Part shown: positions 17,577-25,679 of the stretch, one piece after another
Position numbering within the stretch: position 1 is the first letter of the stretch
How the letters are laid out: each line of letters begins with the position of its first letter
Assembly (NCBI GenBank): GCA_000751595.1
Contig: CCMH01000037.1
Coordinates: 62,001-126,000, forward strand
Direction of reading: 5' to 3'
Length of the DNA stretch: 64,000 nt
From: Weeksella massiliensis
GTDB lineage: Bacteria; Bacteroidota; Bacteroidia; Flavobacteriales; Weeksellaceae
The notes under the pieces: generated by a model
What the model was told of the DNA's origin: nothing
Seen by the model: the letters and a program-made list of their open reading frames with translations, nothing else
The model's database searches: none
Position numbers and translations under genes: made by a program

Positions 17577-20432
17577 TTAATCCATATATGCTTCGATTGG
17601 AGCACACGTACAAATCAGGTTACGGTCACCGTAAGCATCATCGATACGAGAAACAGAAGCGAAGAATTTACGCTCTCTTACCCATTCTAGAGGATAAGCA
17701 GCTTTCGAGCGTGTGTAAGGATAATCCCACTCGTCTGCTGTTAGCAAATGTTGCGGATGAGGTGCGTTGTGCAATACGTTGTTATCGGTAGGATAATCTC
17801 CGTTCGCAACTTCGTCGATCTCGGCACGAATAGCGATAAGTGCTTCGCAAAAACGATCCAATTCTGCTTTGTTTTCTGACTCTGTTGGTTCTACCATCAA
17901 GGTTCCGGCAACTGGGAAAGATACGGTTGGCGCATGGAAACCATAATCAATTAAACGTTTTGCAATATCGGTTACTTCTATTCCAGCTTTTTTAAATGGA
18001 CGACAATCTAAAATAAATTCGTGTGCCACTACTTGGTTGGCATTGGTGTAGAGAATATCGTAATATTTCTCTAAACGTGCTTTCATATAATTGGCATTGA
18101 TAATTGCTCCTTGAGTCGCTTTAAGTAATCCTTCTGCACCGAGCATCAAAATGTAGGTGTACGAAATTGGGAGAATAAAAGCTGAACCGTAAGGTGCTGC
18201 AGCAAAAGTATTGTTGGCTTCTTTACCACCTGTTTCGATGAGCGGAGAAGAGCCTAAGAAAGGAGCTAAGTGCGCTTTCACACAAATAGGTCCAACCCCT
18301 GGTCCACCACCTCCGTGAGGAATAGCGAAAGTTTTGTGTAAATTTAGGTGACAAACATCTGCCCCGATATTCCCTGGAGAAGTAAGTCCGACTTGGGCAT
18401 TCATATTCGCTCCATCCATATAAACTTGTCCACCATAGGCATGAATCATTTCGGTTACTGCTTCGATATTGCTATCAAAAGCTCCGTATGTTGACGGATA
18501 AGTAATCATGAGGGCAGCTAAATTATCTTTATGCTTTTCGCATTTTTCTTTCAGATCTTCTAAATCTGTTTCACCAGATTCTAGGTTTTTAACAACGACA
18601 ACTTGCATGCCGGCCATTGCAGCAGAAGCTGGGTTGGTACCGTGTGCAGATTGTGGGATAAGGGCAACGTTACGGTGTCCTTCACCTTTCGATTCGAAAT
18701 ATGATCGGATAACCATTAAACCTGCATATTCACCTTGTGCACCAGAATTTGGTTGAAGAGAGGTAGCATCGAAACCGGTAATTTCGGCTAGATATTCTTC
18801 TAAATTTTTAATCAAAGTTTGGTACCCTTGTACTTGATCTTTTGGGGCAAAAGGGTGAATATTTCCCATTCTTTCCCAAGATAAATGAAGCAATTCTGTT
18901 GCGGCATTCAATTTCATTGTACAAGAACCCAAAGCAATCATCGACTGGTTTAATGCTAAATCTTTGCGTTCTAATCGCTTGATATAACGCATTAATTCTG
19001 TTTCGGTATGATATAATTTGAAGTTGTCGTGGGTAAGGAAATCAGAAGTTCTTAACAAATCTGCTGGTAAGTACGAGTCTTCAACTTCGAATTCGAATCC
19101 ATCTTCGGTGTTTTTCAATGAAGCAAAAATACTGATGATCTCGAATACATCTTCTTCCGATGTCATTTCATCAATCGTGATAGAAACTTTTCCATCCTCA
19201 AAACCATTGATATTGATATCGTCTTCTCTAAACTTTGCAACCAAATCTTGGGTGTTATCTGTTTTGATTTGTACCGTATCAAAGAAATGAGTGTTGATAG
19301 TTTCATACCCTAAATGTTGAAGAGCAGCTTGTAAAATTCCTGCTTTGGTATGAATTTGATTGGCGATAAAAGTTAAACCTTCTTTTCCGTGGTAAACGGC
19401 ATAAAAAGATGCCATCACAGCCAAAAGAACTTGTGCTGTACAGATATTAGAAGTTGCTTTTTCGCGTTTGATATGTTGTTCACGAGTTTGTAACGCCATA
19501 CGAAGGGCAGGATTCCCTAAACGGTCTTGCGACATTCCGATAATTCTACCAGGAATCACACGTTTGTAATCTTCTGTACATGCCATGAAAGCAGCATGGG
19601 GTCCGCCATATCCCATCGGAACACCAAAACGTTGAGAAGTACCAACAGCGATTTCTGCACCCCATTCACCCGGAGGTGTTAAGAGAGTCAAAGCTAATAA
19701 ATCGGTTGCAACGGCAACTTTTACTGCTGCTGCTTTTGCTTTCTTTACAAATGTTTGGTATTGATTGATTTGTCCTCCTTTGCCAATGTATTGAACAATA
19801 GCTCCGAAGAAAGTATCATCGAGTTCGGTGGTTTCGTAATTGCCAATTACCAATTCTATTCCCAAACCATGAGCTTTGGTTTGTAGGACAGCAATCGATT
19901 GTGGAAATAAATTATCGGCTACGAAAAATTTAAGAACATTATTTTTTTTCTGATCACGAGAACGAGATTCCAAAAGCATGTGCATAGCTTCTCCACAAGC
20001 GGTTCCTTCATCCAACAAAGAGGCGTTGGCAATAGGTAAACCAGTAAGGTCAGAAATTACCGTCTGGAAATTCAGTAATGCTTCTAATCTTCCTTGTGCT
20101 ATCTCTGCTTGGTAAGGCGTGTAGGCAGTGTACCATCCTGGGTTCTCTAATACGTTTCGTTGTATAGGAGCAGGTAAAATGGTCCCGTAATATCCGTAAC
20201 CCAAGTAGTTTTTTACTTTGGTGTTTTGGGCAGCTAATTCGGCCAAATGATTGGTTGCTTCAAACTCAGAAAGAGCTTCAGGGAGATCCAATGATTTGCC
20301 AAGTCGAATCGTATTGGGTAAAGTTGCTTCGATAAGTTCTTCTACCGAATTCTTCCCAATAACCGACAGCATTTCGGTAATAGTTTCGTCATGATTTCCG
20401 ATATGACGTAACGAGAAATTGTTTGTGTTCAT
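17577..20432 (-). CDS. gcvP: Glycine dehydrogenase (decarboxylating), P-protein
   Basis: The PLP-dependent P-protein of the glycine cleavage system decarboxylates glycine and passes the aminomethyl group to the lipoyl H-protein. At 951 residues it is the single-chain (fused alpha-beta) form. The N-terminal half has LGYGYYGTILPAPIQRN and GVPMGYGGPHAAF; the C-terminal half has ALGSCTMKLNAATE, the PLP-lysine motif HLNLHKTFAIPHGGGGPG and TYPSTYGAF. The other gcv genes are not nearby, but an L-protein-type dihydrolipoyl dehydrogenase is encoded twice in this window. Confidence 0.98.
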   Translation of the reverse strand: MNTNNFSLRHIGNHDETITEMLSVIGKNSVEELIEATLPNTIRLGKSLDLPEALSEFEATNHLAELAAQNTKVKNYLGYGYYGTILPAPIQRNVLENPGWYTAYTPYQAEIAQGRLEALLNFQTVISDLTGLPIANASLLDEGTACGEAMHMLLESRSRDQKKNNVLKFFVADNLFPQSIAVLQTKAHGLGIELVIGNYETTELDDTFFGAIVQYIGKGGQINQYQTFVKKAKAAAVKVAVATDLLALTLLTPPGEWGAEIAVGTSQRFGVPMGYGGPHAAFMACTEDYKRVIPGRIIGMSQDRLGNPALRMALQTREQHIKREKATSNICTAQVLLAVMASFYAVYHGKEGLTFIANQIHTKAGILQAALQHLGYETINTHFFDTVQIKTDNTQDLVAKFREDDININGFEDGKVSITIDEMTSEEDVFEIISIFASLKNTEDGFEFEVEDSYLPADLLRTSDFLTHDNFKLYHTETELMRYIKRLERKDLALNQSMIALGSCTMKLNAATELLHLSWERMGNIHPFAPKDQVQGYQTLIKNLEEYLAEITGFDATSLQPNSGAQGEYAGLMVIRSYFESKGEGHRNVALIPQSAHGTNPASAAMAGMQVVVVKNLESGETDLEDLKEKCEKHKDNLAALMITYPSTYGAFDSNIEAVTEMIHAYGGQVYMDGANMNAQVGLTSPGNIGADVCHLNLHKTFAIPHGGGGPGVGPICVKAHLAPFLGSSPLIETGGKEANNTFAAAPYGSAFILPISYTYILMLGAEGLLKATQGAIINANYMKARLEKYYDILYTNANQVVAHEFILDCRPFKKAGIEVTDIAKRLIDYGFHAPTVSFPVAGTLMVEPTESENKAELDRFCEALIAIRAEIDEVANGDYPTDNNVLHNAPHPQHLLTADEWDYPYTRSKAAYPLEWVRERKFFASVSRIDDAYGDRNLICTCAPIEAYMD

Positions 20433-20610
20433 TATTTTGTTTGCGTGAGTTTAATTTGCGCGTAAAAATACGAATTTTTATTCGGATTTTGGTTATTGGT
20501 TCGATTAATGTAGAGAAAAACAAAAGAGTTTTTCCTACCAAAAAAAATAGCTAAAATTGTAGTAGAAATTTTTAGAAAAATGTAATTTTATCGTAAGTTT
20601 ATTTTTTGAT

Positions 20611-20943
20611 ATGAATATTGATAGCCTAAAAGAAGTGGAAAAAGAAAAAGACTATCCGTTTCTGAAAAAATTAGAAACAAAAATAGAAGCTGCGAAATTA
20701 GAAGACGCTAAGAAGTCGAAAATGAAACGAGTTCATAAAAAAGGCTCTTCTCAGATTGCTAAAAAAATGGGTGAAGAAGCCGTAGAAATGGTCATCGCCT
20801 CTGGACAAGAGAACGACGATGATTTCCTCGAAGAATCGGCCGATGTGTTGTTTTATTATCTGATGGCACTGCACGATCGTGGTTTTCAACTCAAAGATGT
20901 TTTGCAAATCTTGAAGAATAGACACAGTAAGCAGAAATCGTAA
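20611..20943 (+). CDS. hisE: Phosphoribosyl-ATP pyrophosphatase-like protein, stand-alone HisE
   Basis: HisE removes pyrophosphate from phosphoribosyl-ATP in histidine synthesis. The 110-residue protein carries the MazG-like core KKMGEEAVEMVIAS followed by DFLEESADVLFYYLMAL, with the acidic residues that bind Mg2+. In many Bacteroidota the activity is fused to HisI; here it stands alone with no his genes around. It is divergent from gcvP and 12 bases ahead of an M48 protease gene. A house-cleaning nucleotide pyrophosphatase role is an alternative. Confidence 0.78.
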   Translation: MNIDSLKEVEKEKDYPFLKKLETKIEAAKLEDAKKSKMKRVHKKGSSQIAKKMGEEAVEMVIASGQENDDDFLEESADVLFYYLMALHDRGFQLKDVLQILKNRHSKQKS

Positions 20944-20955
20944 ATTTACTTTAGC

Positions 20956-21732
20956 ATGCAAAAAGGAGGTAGCGTAACTCTGAAAATTTTGGTCGCATTG
21001 GTCATTGTTATTTTTTCTGTTGTCAAGTATTTTGCCTCTTCGGATGTGAACGAAATAACAGGTGAAAAACAATATATTTCTCTCTCCAAAGAAGATGAAA
21101 TCGCTTTAGGTATTAACTCTGCTCCGCAAATGGCACAAGAGTTTGGAGGACTTTCGACCAATAAAGAAATGCAAAATCTAGTGCAAAAAGTAGGCAACCG
21201 ATTGGTGCAAAATAGCGATGCTGCCAAAACGTCTTATCCATTTCATTTTTTTGTGTTGGCCGATCCGCAAACGGTCAATGCTTTTGCTTTACCTGGCGGA
21301 CCAATTTTTATTACAGAAGGCTTGCTTAGAAGATTGAAAAATGAAGACCAATTAGGAGGAGTTCTTGGGCACGAAATCGGGCATGTTATTGCGCGACATA
21401 GTGCAGAACAAATGTCGAAACAAGCACTTACTCAAGGTTTGGTAGGAGCAGCTGGTGTGGCAAGTGGTGATGCAAATACAGCACAATATGCACAATTTGT
21501 TGCCAATATGGTGAACCTGAAATATGGGAGAAGTGATGAGTTAGAAGCTGATGATTTGGGAGTTCGGTTTATGATTCAGGCAGGTTATAATCCAGAAGCG
21601 TTGATTGGCGTTATGGATATTCTAGAAGAAGCTTCGGGTGGTGCATCGGTGCCCGAATGGCAAAGTTCTCATCCATCGCCCACTAATCGTCGGACCAAAA
21701 TAAAAGAAGCCATCGAAAAATATCGTCAGTAA
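20956..21732 (+). CDS. M48-family membrane-anchored metalloprotease
   Basis: The zinc motif HEIGH lies at residues 139-143, and the third ligand is likely the Glu in DELEADDLG. One hydrophobic segment (about residues 9-27) should anchor or export the protein; I see no lipobox Cys. The 258-residue form resembles the small periplasmic M48 proteases (BepA/LoiP type) that handle outer-membrane protein quality control. It sits 12 bases after hisE, so the two are probably co-transcribed. Confidence 0.88.
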   Translation: MQKGGSVTLKILVALVIVIFSVVKYFASSDVNEITGEKQYISLSKEDEIALGINSAPQMAQEFGGLSTNKEMQNLVQKVGNRLVQNSDAAKTSYPFHFFVLADPQTVNAFALPGGPIFITEGLLRRLKNEDQLGGVLGHEIGHVIARHSAEQMSKQALTQGLVGAAGVASGDANTAQYAQFVANMVNLKYGRSDELEADDLGVRFMIQAGYNPEALIGVMDILEEASGGASVPEWQSSHPSPTNRRTKIKEAIEKYRQ

Positions 21733-21762
21733 AGATAAATTGTTAAATAGTAATTTATCAAG

Positions 21763-21796
21763 TTCTAAATAAAGAAAAATTCTAAATAAAGAAAAA
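21763..21796. repeat. Perfect tandem duplication, two 17-base units
   Basis: The unit TTCTAAATAAAGAAAAA occurs twice head to tail (21763-21779 and 21780-21796) between the convergent M48 and DCC genes. No function is apparent; it looks like a replication-slippage product. Confidence 0.85.
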
Positions 21797-21803
21797 GTTG
21801 AGG

Positions 21804-22205
21804 TTAGTCTAAAAATCGACTTTTCAATTCGGGGGTTGGCAACCAGCAACTTTCTTTTTTACCAAAAAAACGATATCTATTTTTCGCAATCAGGGAATAG
21901 AAAAAATCACGGATAAATTTTGGTAGGATAATCCAATGACTTAATAGTTTGGTCGGATGATCCAATTCTTTCGCAATACGCAAGGCAGCATCCGATTTAG
22001 AATAATATTTATATCCATCGAGCAAGATAATCGAATCGAAATTCTTCGTATCCAACCCATTTTTTTTTAGAAAACTTTGTCCAAATTCCGATTGCAAAGA
22101 AGCAAAACGAAATTGTTTTTCCTTATCATGTTCGAGCACAAATTGAACCGATTGATTGCATAAATTGCAAATTCCATCGAACAAAATAATTTTCTCAGTT
22201 TTCAT
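21804..22205 (-). CDS. DCC-family (DUF393) thiol-disulfide oxidoreductase-like protein
   Basis: The 133-residue protein begins with the family signature FDGICNLCNQSV, in which Cys13 and Cys16 form a CxxC. The fold is thioredoxin-like, but the biochemical role is not established. Its start faces the HTTM gene across a 61-base divergent gap, and a minus-strand TAAATTTG lies immediately upstream of the ATG. DUF393 proteins are, as I recall, often adjacent or fused to HTTM proteins, which suggests a shared pathway. Confidence 0.85.
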   Translation of the reverse strand: MKTEKIILFDGICNLCNQSVQFVLEHDKEKQFRFASLQSEFGQSFLKKNGLDTKNFDSIILLDGYKYYSKSDAALRIAKELDHPTKLLSHWIILPKFIRDFFYSLIAKNRYRFFGKKESCWLPTPELKSRFLD

Positions 22206-22266
22206 CTTTCAAATTTACACAAAAAATAAATAAGTCTTTTTACCTTAGCCTTTCTAAAACCGAAGA

Positions 22267-23634
22267 ATGTATAATGATTTTCTGTACCGCAAAGTCGATA
22301 ATTCTGGCTTAGTCCTATTTAGGATCTTTTTTGGACTCTTTATTATGCTCGAATGTTGGGGAGCGATTTTTACGGGTTGGGTGGCAACCAATTTTGTAGA
22401 ACCAACAATGACTTTTAGTTTTATTGGCTTCGAATGGACCAACATTTTCTTGGGCCAAAATATGCTATATCTCTATGGCGGAATGGGTTTTTTGGGCTTG
22501 ATGATTGCGCTTGGATTTTTGTATCGATTCTCAACTTTCTTATTCGCTTTGTTGTGGACGTTGACGTATCTGATGCAAAAAACCAGTTACAACAATCATT
22601 ATTATTTATTCTTGTTGGTTTCTTGGGTCATGGTTTTTGCGCCTGCACATCGGTTTTTCTCTTTAGACTGCATCATTTTTTCTAAAATAAAAAGTAACAA
22701 ATGCAGTATGTGGGTGTATTATTTTTTTATAGGGCAAATGGCTATTATGTATTTTTTTGCAGCTATCAACAAAATATATCCCGATTGGTTCAACGGTGAA
22801 TTTCTTTTGCCAAGCTTCGAAAAAGTAGGAAATTATCTGAAATATGATTTGAGTTTTGATATTTTAGGAGATTTTGTAGGAAGTTTAGCTTTTACAAAAG
22901 CCATTGCAATTGCCGGATTTTTATTCGATTTGCTCATTGTACCGATTATGTTGATTCCTAAACTTAGGCGTTTCGGATTGGTGATGGCTTTGTTTTTTCA
23001 TCTCTTTAATTCAGCGGTTTTTCAGATCGGAATTTTCCCGTACTTTTCTTTAGCGATGATGATTTTCTTCTTTCCGGTCGGATGGTTTCAAGAACAAATT
23101 TTTCCTAAAAAATCATATTTACTCGAAAGAATCGAACCCAAAGACGGACAAGCAACCCGCAAAATGGTTTTTCGTTATGCGTTTGTTTTGTACTTTTTGT
23201 GGCAAATATATTTACCGATTCGGCACCATTTCATACCCGGAAATGTCCTTTGGACAGAAGAAGGTCATCGTATGGCTTGGCGAATGATGTTGCGATCGAA
23301 ATCAGGAGATATTACTTTCTATGTCGAAAACAAAAAAGGTGAACGAAAAATCATTCCGATTGGGCAATATCTCACTGCAAAACAAATTGGGAAAATGGCG
23401 GTAAGTCCCGACATGATTTGGCAGTTTGCACACATCCTAAAAGATAAATTAGACCCAGAAAGGAAAGAAGAACTAAAGATTTTTGCACAGTCTTTTGTGT
23501 CGGTTAATCGTAGCGATTATTATCCGTTTATTGATGAAAAAGTTGATTTGGCCAATGAAAAATGGAGTTATTTCGGACATCAATCTTGGATTCTTCCACA
23601 ACCAAAAGAATTGCATTTATCTTATTTCGAATGA
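22267..23634 (+). CDS. HTTM-domain integral membrane protein (vitamin K gamma-carboxylase-like)
   Basis: The 455-residue protein has at least seven hydrophobic helices in the first 300 residues and a soluble C-terminal part. Residues such as YNNHYYLF and LPIRHHFIPGNVLWTEEGHR followed by AWRMMLRSKSG match the horizontally transferred transmembrane (HTTM) relatives of vitamin K-dependent gamma-glutamyl carboxylase. Bacterial substrates are mostly unknown. It is divergent from the DCC protein and 38 bases upstream of a DUF2314 lipoprotein gene in the same direction. Confidence 0.88.
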   Translation: MYNDFLYRKVDNSGLVLFRIFFGLFIMLECWGAIFTGWVATNFVEPTMTFSFIGFEWTNIFLGQNMLYLYGGMGFLGLMIALGFLYRFSTFLFALLWTLTYLMQKTSYNNHYYLFLLVSWVMVFAPAHRFFSLDCIIFSKIKSNKCSMWVYYFFIGQMAIMYFFAAINKIYPDWFNGEFLLPSFEKVGNYLKYDLSFDILGDFVGSLAFTKAIAIAGFLFDLLIVPIMLIPKLRRFGLVMALFFHLFNSAVFQIGIFPYFSLAMMIFFFPVGWFQEQIFPKKSYLLERIEPKDGQATRKMVFRYAFVLYFLWQIYLPIRHHFIPGNVLWTEEGHRMAWRMMLRSKSGDITFYVENKKGERKIIPIGQYLTAKQIGKMAVSPDMIWQFAHILKDKLDPERKEELKIFAQSFVSVNRSDYYPFIDEKVDLANEKWSYFGHQSWILPQPKELHLSYFE

Positions 23635-23672
23635 TAAATTTTTCGTAAATTAGAACTAAATTTAGAAGTACT

Positions 23673-24173
23673 ATGAAAAAATTAATGATGTTCGCTTTTC
23701 TTGGTTTAATCGGTTTCAGTTCGTGTAAAGATTCGCGCGAAAATGCAGTTGATGCCTACAAAGCGGTAGATAAACAGAAACAAGAAGAAGTTACTCTAGA
23801 CTCTTTGGGGCAAGTTGCTAACGCGAATTTTGCTGATTTTAGAAAAGCATTTGCCGAACAAAAAGCAGGAACAAGCAATTTCTTTGTGAAAGAAAAATAT
23901 GTGAACGATGTTAATCGAGAAGAACATTTATGGATCAGAGATATAACTGCAAAAGGAGATACTTTGTTCGGAATTGTAGATTCTGAGCCGCGAGTAACAA
24001 GAGAAGTAAAACACAATGACACCATCGTTATCGATCCTGCTCGTATTTCTGATTGGATGTATTACGACAATGGGAAATTGGTAGGAGGTTATACTTTGCG
24101 TTACGAACGCTCTAAACTTTCGGCAGAAGAGCAAAAAGAATTCGATAAAAAATACAACGTTTCTTTCGAGTAG
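23673..24173 (+). CDS. DUF2314-domain lipoprotein
   Basis: A lipobox GFSSC with Cys18 predicts a lipid-anchored protein of 166 residues. The body matches DUF2314: FFVKEKYVND, EEHLWIRDI, GIVDSEP, then ISDWMYYDNGKLVGGYTLRY. The function of this domain is not known. It lies 38 bases after the HTTM gene and ends with its own strong terminator, so both could be one transcript. Confidence 0.85.
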   Translation: MKKLMMFAFLGLIGFSSCKDSRENAVDAYKAVDKQKQEEVTLDSLGQVANANFADFRKAFAEQKAGTSNFFVKEKYVNDVNREEHLWIRDITAKGDTLFGIVDSEPRVTREVKHNDTIVIDPARISDWMYYDNGKLVGGYTLRYERSKLSAEEQKEFDKKYNVSFE

Positions 24174-24213
24174 TTTTTGATTGAATACAAAATAGAACTC
24201 AATAAAAATGTAT

Positions 24214-24248
24214 AAAAAAAGTCTTTCGATTTCCGAAAGACTTTTTTA
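24214..24248 (+). terminator. Terminator after the DUF2314 lipoprotein gene
   Basis: The stem AAAGTCTTTCG/CGAAAGACTTT ends in a T run, about 40 bases after the stop. Confidence 0.92.
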
Positions 24249-24285
24249 TTTGAGTAAGAAAACAAATTTAGATTTCTAATATTTC

Positions 24286-24741
24286 TTATCCTTTACTTCT
24301 TGCTTTTATACTCCAAGTAAAATGAAATTTCGCAACCACATCTCCCTCTTCATCAGTTGCGATAGAAGAAACTTGGAAAGCAACTCCTTCGTTGGTTTCG
24401 ATTGCTTCTTTTATTTTTTCGTCCATCAATTCACCATCCGAACAAGTGAAAATTATTTTCCCAACTGCTTTTTTGGTGAAAGTTGATTCTTGGTGCACAA
24501 CCAAAGTAGAAATATTTGCGCCACTTTCTTGTACTTTGTTCAACAACATCATTCCACCAGAAAACTCTGCTGCCATCCCTTGTACAGCCCAAAACATACT
24601 CTGAAAAGGATTTTGATTAAGAAAGTCGAATTCTACATACGTTTGAACTTGGTTTTTGTCGAAACTTTCTAAGCGTACTCCTGCAATCCAAGCGATTGGA
24701 ATTTGCGAAGTAAGTATTTGTTTAAAAAGTGCTTGTGTCAT
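24286..24741 (-). CDS. DUF4442 hotdog-fold protein
   Basis: The 151-residue protein has the DUF4442 pattern: PIAWIAGVRLESFD near the N-terminus and LNQNPFQSMFWAVQGMAAEF in the centre, where the helix of the hotdog fold lies. Members are thioesterase-like, but few have been assayed. It is divergent from the fatty acid desaturase gene, so a role in acyl-CoA metabolism is plausible but unproven. Confidence 0.8.
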   Translation of the reverse strand: MTQALFKQILTSQIPIAWIAGVRLESFDKNQVQTYVEFDFLNQNPFQSMFWAVQGMAAEFSGGMMLLNKVQESGANISTLVVHQESTFTKKAVGKIIFTCSDGELMDEKIKEAIETNEGVAFQVSSIATDEEGDVVAKFHFTWSIKARSKG

Positions 24742-24802
24742 TATTATTGTTATTTTTTTAAGATATATGATTTAAGTTAGGCAATATAGAATAAATTACC
24801 AT

Positions 24803-24810
24803 TATTTTTG
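24803..24810 (+). promoter_or_regulatory. -7 element (TATTTTTG) of the desaturase gene
   Basis: An exact TAnnTTTG lies 33 bases before the start codon in the divergent gap. No clear -33 box is seen. Confidence 0.5.
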
Positions 24811-24843
24811 TAAGAAATAATCGTAAATATAATAATAGAATAT

Positions 24844-25599
24844 ATGATCTGGGTTCTTGTTTTGTTCATTTTCCATTGGTATGCCTCACTTTTCTTTCAA
24901 ACTTTTTTTCATCATCGCTACGCAGCGCATGCTATGTTTCAGATGAGTCCTTTTATGGAGAAAGTTTTTCATGTTTTGTCGTTCATTTTTCAAGGTTCAT
25001 CCTACCTAAGTCCTTATGCGTATGGCGTTATGCATCGTATGCATCATGCGTATGCGGATACCGAAAAAGATCCTCATTCGCCAATTTTCGACAAAGATAT
25101 TTTTAATATGATGTGGAGAACGCGGTTGGTGTACAATGAAATTGATCGCAATGAAGTGGAGGTGCAACAAAAATTTAAGAAAGGCGTTCCGGCTTGGCGT
25201 TCGTTCGATAGAATTGCAGAAAATAATTGGGTGAGAGCTGCTTGGGCAATCATTTATATTTTAATTTATATCGCGATTGATGCACCTTTATGGACCTTTT
25301 TCGTGTTCATTCCTTTGCATATTTTGATGAGTCCTGTGCATGGAGTGGTGGTGAATTGGTTCTCTCATAAATACGGTTATCGTAATTTCGAGGTGAATGA
25401 TACATCGACCAATTTCATGGCGAAAGATTTTCTTATGTGGGGAGAATGTTTGCACAATAATCACCATAAATACGGTGGAAGACCAAACTTCGCTGTGAAA
25501 AAAGGAGAAATCGATCCGATGTTTCCAATCATAAAATTAATGGCGAAAGCCAATATCATACAATTCAAACCAGGCCGTCTGGATACAGAATATATGTAA
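24844..25599 (+). CDS. Membrane acyl-CoA/fatty acid desaturase
   Basis: A di-iron membrane desaturase that puts a double bond into acyl chains. The three histidine boxes are visible: HHRYAAH (residues 23-29), HRMHH (64-68) and HNNHH (near 207). Hydrophobic helices flank them. At 251 residues it is shorter than many delta-9 enzymes but complete: an in-frame stop lies upstream of the ATG. The exact position of desaturation cannot be told. It is divergent from the DUF4442 gene. Confidence 0.9.
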   Translation: MIWVLVLFIFHWYASLFFQTFFHHRYAAHAMFQMSPFMEKVFHVLSFIFQGSSYLSPYAYGVMHRMHHAYADTEKDPHSPIFDKDIFNMMWRTRLVYNEIDRNEVEVQQKFKKGVPAWRSFDRIAENNWVRAAWAIIYILIYIAIDAPLWTFFVFIPLHILMSPVHGVVVNWFSHKYGYRNFEVNDTSTNFMAKDFLMWGECLHNNHHKYGGRPNFAVKKGEIDPMFPIIKLMAKANIIQFKPGRLDTEYM

Positions 25600-25679
25600 A
25601 GAATTGGAAGAATATTTGTCGAGGATTTAATATTAATTAGACTATTTTGTAAATTAGCGAAAATTAATATTAAATTCTC

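Noticed and set aside
17567-17791. Plus-strand frame overlapping the gcvP end
   Set aside because: It is an antisense shadow of gcvP.
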